Origin: Palaemon carinicauda | Lineage: Eukaryota > Arthropoda > Malacostraca > Decapoda > Palaemonidae | Length of the DNA stretch: 64,000 nucleotides | Reading direction: 5' to 3' | NCBI RefSeq assembly: GCF_036898095.1 | Contig: NC_090751.1 | Span: forward strand, 74,779,432 to 74,843,431 | In this document: in pieces, positions 55,900-64,000 of the stretch | How positions within the stretch are numbered: position 1 is the first letter of the stretch | Layout: every line of letters begins with the position of its first letter | Notes under the pieces: generated by a model | Database searches by the model: none | What the model saw: the letters and a program-made list of their open reading frames with translations, nothing else | What the model was told of the DNA's origin: nothing | Program-made: the position numbers and the translations under genes

Positions 55900-57130
55900 T
55901 CAACTAATACCCTTGTTCCGGGTGCTCTCTAGGAACAAAATGATCACCTGACTAAATCAAAGATTGCGGAAGATTGCCGACCAATCTTCACGTACAATCA
56001 TAAAAACATAAAAGTTCCAAGAGAAGAACAGGGGGTACTAGGAATTTAGGGAAATATAGTGGTAAGTGTCTCACCTACTACTGCACTCGTTGTTACCAAT
56101 GATCCCAAAACGTATCCGTCCTCACAAAGAGACTGGATACGGTATAAGTAATGCAAGGCGAATACAGGATTACCCCTTAAAAAGGCTGTATGCACGATGC
56201 TTTGCAGAGAACAGTTTTGCTTAAAAGTTACAGAAACTCCCACTGCTCTAACTTCATGAGTCTTTACTCTTTCGACAGCTTAAGATCTGTCACACCATAG
56301 TGTGAGAGAGCCTTTGTAATTAAAGTCTATACAAAATGATGGAGCGTTTTAGACAGATAGCGCAGGCTTCTTGACCGCGCACCAAAGAGCCTTGAATAGT
56401 CTCTTAATTCCTTTAGTCCTGTCCTGATAAAACTTCACCGTTTTAACAGGACAAAAAACTCTCCTCAACTCTTCACAAACCATATTCGAGAGAATAGTAA
56501 TCTCGAAAGATTTAGGCCATGGATGAGAAGGACGTTTGTTAATGACCAAGAATCCAGGGTGCAAGGTGCCTATGGCTTATCCATTCTGAAGTCCAAGATC
56601 TTGCTAAAAGAGTGAACTTCACTGACTCTCAACTGTTGCCAGACTTACTCAGAAAAGTCTCCAAAGTCAAACCTTAAAAATGAAAACGAGTGTAAAGGCT
56701 CGAATCTGTCACTACCACGGAATTCCAGAAACAACCTCTAAATTCCAGGCTGGCGAATCTTTCTGACGCTTCTAAGTCATCTCAAATGATCTGAGAAGAT
56801 CTATAAGGTCTTTATTTGATAGATCCAATCTCCTGCGTCTGAAGACAGCTGCCCGCATACTCCTGTACCCCTTGATGGTCGAGGAGGAAAAAAATGTGTT
56901 TTCTTCTAATGTCTAAGAAGAAACAGGCCACTTGTGTTCTAGAGTTACTAAATGAAGAGACTGCTTTAGCTCTACACCACTCCATAAAACCTCCTATTCG
57001 GGCTGCAAAACCTTGAGGCAGAGGTCCTTTGTACAAGCGATAGCCTCAGCTGCCTTCTTCGAACCACCTTCTAGATCTTGGGGGTTTTCCGAAATACTGG
57101 AGGCAGCCAGACCTAAAGCTTGATGGTTTA
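55900..57130 (-). pseudogene. Tyrosine recombinase of element G
   Basis: The N-terminal part (57036-56812) reads ARIGGFMEWCRAKAVSSF and IRRKHIF. The middle (56564-56349) reads RPSHPWPKSFEITILSNMV, FCPVKTVKFYQDRTKGI and WCAVKKPALSV. The C-terminal part has HEVR (56247-56258), the HxxR pair, and GNPVFALHYL with the Tyr. The Trp expected before it reads Leu. The first catalytic Arg region is not clearly readable. Stops and frameshifts are many. Confidence 0.72.
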
Positions 57131-57179
57131 AAATAAAGCGTTCGTGATCCTGACACGGGGAAACGGACTACGGGGAAAC

Positions 57180-58500
57180 GGACTGATGACATGCTTCCAG
57201 CATGCACCCAGCATGGTCCCAGCATAAGTCCAGTATGGTTCCAGCATGCTGCATATGCTCAACATGTCGTGAGAGAGAGTCAAGATCTAGACCGCCTCCC
57301 GAAACGCGTCCAGATTGGTCGCAAGAAACCGATATTGAAGCTAGGCTTGTTGAAAAGAAGCATCAACAACGTGAACCTCATGCTGTGAGGTTGAGACCCG
57401 ATCACGTGTAACCAGCGAGAGTTCAACATACTTAAAGCCAAAAGCTTGACACGAGAGAGCGTTAGCTGCGTGGCCAGAGAGACAACAGTCTGTCCATACT
57501 GCTGTGAGAAAAAGACTTGACTGTATGCGTCTAGCATGCGACCAGAATGCCGCATGTATTTGCATTGCCGTAAGCTGTCAGCGTGCTGCATGCGTTCACT
57601 TTTCCGTGTGGATACAGCGCTGTGTGTGCGTCCCGCCTGTTGCAAATCTACAGCGTGCCGCGAGGAGGCGATAGCATCGCGTCCGGTCAGTGGCGCAAAG
57701 AAGCAACTGTTAGTCCATCATGACACGGGAAAAACCTGACTGACCTTATCCAGCATACGTCCAGGCTGACAAATGCGTCTAGGTTACTTGGGATTTCAGA
57801 TTGACCAGTTTGCCGAGAGCTGTCCGCGTGTAGCATGCATCCGCATGAGTGGTAGTCGCGTGTCCCGCAGACCGCGAAGGTGAGACAACTTGTTGAAAGG
57901 ATCAACTTTGACTGTCAGCGTCCAGCATACGACCAGACTGGCGTCTGCGTCTGTGACTGCGTGAGGGGGAGACCAGAACTGGCGCCTGCGTCTGCGTGAC
58001 GTCTGCCGTGAGGGAGAGACCAGACTGCCACATGCGTCTGCTCTAACGCTTCCCATAACACGAGCATATTTCTGCGAGGAAGCGTTGCCAAGCATCGGAG
58101 AATTACGCTGTCTGATACTATCGGAAGACCGTTTCTTTGGTCTATGGTAGTCCTTAGACTCTTTTAGGAGAAATATTTTCCCCCCGAGAATCGCAAACGC
58201 CAAAAAGAGATGAAATTAACCTCTTTTAGCTCTTTAGCTTGGACCAAACCTACACTCGCGGGGCACCGTGTGCGCCAACTCAAGCGTGAGCGATGGCTGT
58301 GAGAGATCATCAACCGTAGTCCCATGAGCAACCTGGGAAAGTCATTATGACATTTCCAGCCGCCTTGTGCGCGACCTGAACGTATCTAATGCTGCGAGAT
58401 ACCATCAACAGTAGTCGCTAGACCTCAAGAGGAAAGTAATAGACATTCCCCAAACCTGGGGGAGGAGAAGAAGCATGAACAGAAGCAAACTAAGCACCTT
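57180..58500 (-). repeat. Degenerate GCATGC-rich repeats in the gag-like region of element G
   Basis: Short units such as CCAGCATG.ACCAGCATG (57195-57265) and longer phrases such as GCGTC(T/C)AGCAT(A/G)CGACCAGA and GCGTCTGCGTGA recur to about 58050. The period is irregular. It holds open stretches on both strands but no domain. Confidence 0.65.
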
Positions 58501-60100
58501 TTCCCTCGATGAACTATGTGTCTTACACGATTTTGGTGCCGACACGTCGCCTTCTTTCAAAAAGAAAACCTCCGGCAAATATCAGTTACCGCAGGACAAG
58601 TTATTAGAAAATATATGACTCCTGAAAGGTCTTGGACGTATTGGTTGGTGACTACCAAGCCTAGGTTTTGTGCCCTTCGACGAGAACAAACTCTTTCTTC
58701 CCTGAAAGTGCGTAAGATTCCAGAGGAAGAGCTAGGATTGTATGCGACTTGTCTGACTTCCGCTTCTCTCGTGGAAGAAACCACGCTCGACTGCTTCCAG
58801 CTTAAGCATCGCGACACGCCTGCTGCGAGGGTAAGTCCTGTTCGCATGCGTTCATGACGAGTACCTTCCTAGTCTAGTAGAAAGGGAAAACGTAAAACGC
58901 CATCCTCGTCAGGAAACTGTCCTATTACGCAGAAAAATGTCACAAGATCCATGATACCATAGCGATGACGAACTGATCGCTTCAAGACATCCAAACTTCG
59001 CTCTTCTCAAGAGATTACGTCACATGGTTGTGACGTCATAGTTCGACAATCGTAGGTGAAGAAAAGAGCTTCACTTCATCATTCCAAAGCGGAGAGGGAA
59101 CGTCTTGGACTGCATCGACAGGACCGCTAGGTGGAACATACGTTTAGCGCACAAGGTCCGCGATATACCTCAGCCTTCCGACATTCCTTCTCCCAGGGGT
59201 TGGGAAGTAAGGAAGAGGTGTCAGGCTAGGAGTAAGACGGACACGAACAAACACCTCCTCCAGTGCACTGTGCTATGTTTACGAGTCACTGAACAAGAGC
59301 ATTTTAAACCATAATACAGTACATTAAATCATAAAAGATCTACCCGTGGTGGGAGATATACTCTTACGCTCTATTCTCATTAAAGCCTTAATGCACTTCC
59401 TGCTGTTGCAGCTGCAGGCACTGCTGCACCAACCTTTACAGTAAGGTTCATTACTGCAATGAGGACGCGTTATTAGTGCGACCATGAGCACTATCTCTTT
59501 ACACTGTTACTCTTCTGAGAATGATTTAATGTTAATTTATTTATTTTCTTATTTCCTTACTGAGCCATCTTTCCCTATAAGAGCCCTTTGGGTTAAAGCA
59601 TCTTGCTTTCTCAACCAGGGTTGTAGCCTGGCTAATAATAATAATAATAAAATAAATAGAGACACCTTCAACGCAACTAGCGAAAACTCTGAAGTCAGAA
59701 GGAGGAGCAGCAGGTATAAAATAAAAGGGAAACTTCAGAAAAACTCTCATGAGTTTCTGAAAGTCACTCCCTTCCTCCTACAAGACACTATCCTAGGAAG
59801 AGAAGTCTTGATTCCTAGGAGTCCACTTCTTAGGATTCTGAATTCTGACCTCAATGCTTAGAGGTTTTAATTCTAGCTCTCCCAACCAAGAATTAGCCCA
59901 GCAGGCCTTGGTTAGATAATATAATATCTTTCTAGTTAAGATTTATTTCTTAATATAGCGCCTGGAGCAACAATGTCCCAACGCTAGACGGTCATGGTCA
60001 TGTAGACATCAAAGTCTAGTCATAGGTAGCGAAGCGTCCACACTGACGCTGACGCTCCGCTCCCTCTGCTGCCTGGCGAACGTCGGCGCGCCTGAATAGA
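58501..60100 (-). other. Gag-like or filler sequence of element G, no domain recognised
   Basis: Open frames on both strands at 58516-58857 have no motif. A dispersed repeat copy lies at 59525-59655. Confidence 0.4.
59525..59655 (+). repeat. Dispersed repeat copy 3 with (AAT)n tail
   Basis: TTTCCTTACTGAGCCATCTT, AAGCATCTTGCTTTCTCAAC, CAGGGTTGTAGCCTGGC and (TAA)n, same order as copies 1 and 2, but more diverged. It lies inside element G. Confidence 0.78.
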
Positions 60101-60124
60101 GTCCTCACCGACGTTGAACTGACA

Positions 60125-60574
60125 CTAGGCGCTATGAGCGATCGGTTGGCGTTGAGCAGGTACTCGAAGCGATGCAGCCACCTTCTCCCACCGTTGAACA
60201 TTGCGGCTGGCAGGCCACCTGTGCGACAACGAGTCATCACCAGAAAAGGTAAGTTGCCTGTGCGACCGCGTCAAAACCGGAATCGTGACCTCAACCGCAC
60301 TGCCAACGGCAGGCTGATAAGACTGCATAAACAAAGATAGTTGCTGTTTCATGTCTAACAGCAAAGACCAATTAGGATCAACCTTAGGCGACACGTATGC
60401 AGTATTATCTTCGTCGATTCCATAGCGCTCCCCACTGTCGGGAGACGAACACCCATCTGGTGGAAGCGGCGGCACTACCTCCGCGCCGCATGAAATGTAA
60501 CACACGCAGAATGAATCTAATTTTGTTTTCAGCTTCGCACCTGAAGCGCTTCCTCGTTTAATGTTAGAAAGCAC
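60125..60574 (-). pseudogene. Probable gag start of element G
   Basis: 149 open residues: a basic N-terminus (LSNIKRGSASGAKLKTKLDS), PPLPPDG, an acidic GERYGIDEDNTAY segment and LLLDMKQQLSLFMQSYQPAV, a helical stretch. Nothing recognised by sequence. Position near the 5' ITR suggests gag. It ends in a stop and later parts are decayed. Confidence 0.4.
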
Positions 60575-61825
60575 TAATACCTCACCTTATCTATAGCGAG
60601 GGTGAGCGTTCTGGGGATCGACAGAAAACGCTCGAGGGGACTTCTGTTCGGGTCTTAAAAGACTGTAACGCCCGGCTACCCTCTCGATTCCTTTTGCCGT
60701 TCGACTTAACTTCTCCCCTGGGTCCGGGAGCTTGAAAGAGGTCTAAGACTAGGATAACGACAAGTCCGAACAGAAGCACCCTCCACTTAATAAAATTCAC
60801 TACACTAATTTAGCACTAAAAATTTGAATTTTACTCTTTGGTAAAAAATATTTTCACAATTATTGAAAACAAAAGTATACGCGCTCTCAAACAAAATGAC
60901 CCCTGTAGAGAGAGACTTACAATTCTGTCAATGGTTTGAATGGGAATGCAAAAATCACTGAATCCCATATAAAAGCAACAAAATATAAAATATAAAATAT
61001 TACCTTAATAGATATAAAAAAAGAATATCTCTATAAATTAAAACAAACCCTTATATTAAGGGGTTCCAATAAAAGGCGAATTATCACCCGTACCCATTGG
61101 AACAACTACAATTAATATATGAACAATTTTAGTATTCCAAAAACCACCAAGTAAACAACGATACACAGAATCGTGCGCTACATCGATTGTAAAGAATACT
61201 GAGTCATATATACATTAACTGAACTGTAACTTCCTTTAATCTCTGACTAAAGAAAAATACTGAAAGGACCAATTAATTGCAAAATAAAATGTCCCTTTTA
61301 TATAGTACAACTTAAAAACTTGAGTTGTAAGAAGAATGTACTATTCATAAAAATCGCTACAAAGGGATTATCGAAATATCGCAACGATACTGACAACTGC
61401 GTAACATAAATAAACTGAACGCTAGTTAATCTCTGAAAACAGATCAAAGATTATCTTAACGAAAACCTATTAAAAGGATAAAATTTTCTCAAAATAACAA
61501 AATCCTTTAACCTAATTTATAACTTAAATACTTCAAAAGAAAGTATTCACTTATCATTCTTTGTAAAAAGGCAAGTCAGAATTTTAGCCTACGTCATAAG
61601 GCTGTGACGTCATCAATGGACGAGATGTTTACATCCCGCCATTATGCTTTCATGGGGTTTAAAATAGGTTGAAAAACCTTCTAATCCTACCTTTAAAGTT
61701 ATAAACACGTGATCACAGATCAAACAAACAAATAAGCGAATGCCAGAACCCAAAAATTAGGTATACATCACCAAAATACTTCTAAAATCCAGGTTAATCA
61801 TGAGTGAATTCCAACACTTCTTGCT
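60575..61825 (-). other. Leader of element G, no gene seen
   Basis: A/T-rich from about 60820 on. No long frame or motif. A splice or promoter signal cannot be supported. Confidence 0.5.
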
Positions 61826-61999
61826 CGCAAGAACGCAGGGAAGTTCTGGAGTGTTTGGAATAGTTTGGCTATCTACCGCCAGGGCGCTAGTGTACACCTG
61901 GCATATCTGCAATTGGCACGAGATTTTGAATTTCTGCGGAGCGTCCAAAGGACTATAGCCATTCTTATATAACCAGCGGGTAAGTTTTATGTTTAAAAT
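61826..61999. repeat. Right (5') inverted terminal repeat of element G
   Basis: Reverse complement of 55380-55545. The tip CCAGCGGGTAAGTTTTATGTTTAAAA differs from the left tip and is mirrored in the ICR. Confidence 0.92.
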
Positions 62000-62499
62000 G
62001 ACAAATTTCTAAAGGTACTACTTTGGTCATTTAATCAATCACAGATTTTTTTTAAGTGTAATTCCCAAGCTGGGTCTTCACGAAGTTGGGGAGGGGTATA
62101 CTTCTGATGTCATAGGTACTGACGAGATAATAGTATCCAAGATCAGGTACCAGTTATTCTGGGTCGTATGAATCCTGGTAATCCAGTAAAATTAAAGGTT
62201 TTAAAGATCTATGAGGTTCAGATATATTTCCTCAGAGGTTACAAAAAGTTAACTAGAGACTTTTATCTTCACCGAAAGACAAGCTCAAACAACCCAGTTG
62301 GAAAATGGCTATAGCATCATGTCACTTTTCTTGTCTCCCAAGGATCATCAAATCAAACTAGACCTTTACTGACAAAAGGAAAACCAGAAATAAATGCACA
62401 AACTAATGAACACCAAATACAGGCTTATACTTAAACATAATTAATACACATCCTAGAAAATATTTGTAACACATCTCAAAACTGGGGCATCAAATTAAG
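62000..62499. other. No gene seen between elements G and F
   Basis: A/T-rich, no family recognised. Confidence 0.5.
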
Positions 62500-62539
62500 C
62501 AATGAACAAAATGATAATTATTGTAACAACATAATAGTG

Positions 62540-62860
62540 GCATCGAGATATTCCTTCCACGACACCAACCACAGATGACTCTCTATTTAGCCTGGTAGAC
62601 TGAGGCCGAAGACTTACGCAAGTAACCGGACATTCTCTCTGCAACTTGTGAAAAGCCCTTCCGAGAGAGAGGAGACACTGCATAGTCTCCAGGCGTGAAG
62701 TCGAAGTGACTACACAGTTCTGTGGAAGATGTTCGCATGTGGTTATTTGAGTAAATCTGGTCGTGGAGGAAGCTCTCACGGTAGATCTACTAGAAGTTGC
62801 AGGAGGTCAGGAAACCACTCTGCCTAATGCCAAAGTGGAGCTACAAGGGTCATCATTAGA
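62540..62860 (-). pseudogene. YR N-terminal remnant of element F
   Basis: Reads RASSTTRFTQIT, then TSRLETMQCLL (cf. PSRLETIERLL in C), followed in other frames by a QRECPVTCV region and VVGVVEGIS. The catalytic domain is missing. Confidence 0.7.
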
Positions 62861-62959
62861 TCTTTGGATGCTCTGGTCTTGTTCAGTAGTCTTTAATAGA
62901 TAAAACGGGAGAAAGGCGTACATGTCTATGTTATCCCACTATTGTTGAAGTGCATCTTG

Positions 62960-63560
62960 CTATAGAGCCTGAGGGTCTGGGACTGGAGAACAGTAAAGCA
63001 GAAGCTTGCTGTTCAGAGATGTTGCGAACAGATCTACAGTCAGAGAACCCCACAAAGTCAGGACTTTGTTGGCTATCTGACAATTCAAAGACCATTCGGA
63101 GCCAACAATCTGAGTCGCTCTACTCAGATTGTCCGCGAGCACATTCCTCTTGCTGGGAATGAAGCGAGCTGATAGAGACACCGAATGTTCTTCTGACAAT
63201 CTGAGGATCTTTACTGCAAGATGGCATAGAGACTGCGAAAAGGTACCGCCCTGTTTATGTAAGCCACTACTGTGCTGTTGTCGGTCATCAACATCACAGA
63301 GTGACCTGCCAGCAACTGTTGGAACTGATGAAGAGCTAGGCAGGCTGCTCTCATCTCTAAAAGACTTATAGGCTGGTACTTTTCTGACTCTGACCAAAGA
63401 CCGGAGATCGTATGGTGCAGCAAGTGAGCCCCCACCCTTCTATTGATGTATCTGTGAAGAGCATCAAATCCGGAGAAGGGACGAGAAGATTCTGGCCCTG
63501 TCGAAGCTTTTCGTCTGCCATCCACCAATTCAAATCTGCTACCTGGTCCTGAATTGTAGG
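62960..63560 (-). pseudogene. RNase H and tail remnant of element F
   Basis: One frame (63528-63211) gives INRRVGAHLLHHTISGLWSE, SLLEMRAACLAL (Glu) and MLMTDNSTVVAYIN (third block). Another (63397-62960) gives ARFIPSKRNVLADNLSRATQ (final Asp) and TVDLFATSLNSKLLLY. The first Asp block reads ALHRYINRR where DAST is expected. A frameshift near 63230 separates the frames. Confidence 0.8.
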
Positions 63561-64000
63561 AACTCGAGTGTCTGGTAGATCAGTGTTGGTTCCACACAGA
63601 CTTCAGCTGCCATTACAGGGAACTCATATACTGAGGAGGACATTTGGAACTACTGTAGACAGATGAGAAAGGTTAGTTGACCTAGCAGACTCAACCAACG
63701 GGAAGCCGGAAGGACTTATTTTCTGAGGAAAGGTGCAGCCACTTCTCTCAGTCTGCGTACTCTTTCGTCTGATAGGAAGACTTTCTCTTGGACAGTGTCT
63801 ATCATACCGAAGTATACTAGCCTTTGGGAAGGTTGCAACTATGACTTCTCGTGATTTATCAGGATCCCTAGATCCTGACAAAGCTCGAGAAGCATGTCTC
63901 GGTGACGAAAAAGGGTCGTCTTCGAGTTTGCCAGGATTAGTCAGTCATCAAGATACCTGAGGAGACGGATGCCATTCCTGTGAACCCAAGATGACACTAG
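63561..64000 (-). pseudogene. Reverse transcriptase C-terminal part of element F
   Basis: From the right edge the minus strand reads SSWVHRNGIRLLRYLDD, a stop (TGA where TGG is usual), then LILANSKTTLF, CQDLGILI and the thumb region SDERVRRLREVA. Motif C Asp-Asp is present. The rest of RT lies beyond 64000. Confidence 0.82.

Larger units (their letters stand above)
55353..61999 (-). mobile_element. DIRS-type retrotransposon G, RT and RNase H not found
   Basis: ITRs lie at 55353-55545 and 61826-61999, the ICR at 55576-55673. A YR occupies 55900-57130 and a repeat-rich, gag-like region with leader the rest. The YR N-terminus is followed directly by repeat-rich sequence, so RT and RNase H appear to be deleted. 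Confidence 0.82.
62500..64000 (-). mobile_element. DIRS-type retrotransposon F, 3'-truncated and leaving the window
   Basis: The minus strand has RT motif C at the right edge, RNase H, the tail block and the YR N-terminus. The YR stops near 62540 with no ITR or ICR, so the 3' end is lost. Motifs are closest to elements C and D. Confidence 0.82.

Overview
The window is eukaryotic and looks like a transposon graveyard from an arthropod, most likely a decapod crustacean. The grounds are the density and diversity of DIRS-type retrotransposons, long TA and CT microsatellites, CR1-like LINE debris, a Ty3/Gypsy gag with a SCAN-like domain, Tigger/pogo elements and only a trace of a spliced host gene. 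The species assignment is inference. No tRNA, rRNA, operon or CRISPR is seen.

Layout. 1-2165: minus-strand CR1/L2-like LINE. 3055-11349: DIRS element A (plus strand), coding part decayed, with a TA-dinucleotide MITE in its leader. 11528-18233: DIRS element B (minus), gag to tyrosine recombinase (YR) readable with a few stops; its 5' leader seems to be split by insertion of element C and to resume at 24784-25241. 18234-24783: DIRS element C (minus), the best preserved, with ITRs, internal complementary region (ICR), gag, RT/RNase H and an open YR with all catalytic residues. 26919-27436: two exons of a saposin-B-like host gene (minus). 27600-28200: 5' scrap of another DIRS. 28567-37304: DIRS element D (minus), hit by two MITEs. 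37358-37870: 3' scrap of another DIRS. 40203-40963: two LINE RT fragments meeting head to head. 40964-42466: foldback element of the B leader family. 42723-49766: DIRS element E (minus), no RT found. 49847-51592: Tigger. 52367-53355: Gypsy gag and LTR. 53356-55254: large composite MITE. 55353-61999: DIRS element G (minus), no RT or RNase H found. 62500-64000: DIRS element F (minus), leaving the window.

How the parts work together. In a DIRS element gag packages the RNA, RT/RNase H copies it, and a tyrosine recombinase rather than a DDE integrase inserts a circular intermediate; no target duplication is made. The hallmark is a pair of inverted terminal repeats plus an ICR, a short segment near the 3' end complementary to both termini and thought to template circle closure. 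I can trace ICRs by eye in six elements here (A, C, D, E, G and fragment J). Several gag regions carry in-frame minisatellites. Nothing in the window appears fully autonomous: element C has an intact-looking YR, but its RT is read through a frame-shifted stretch.
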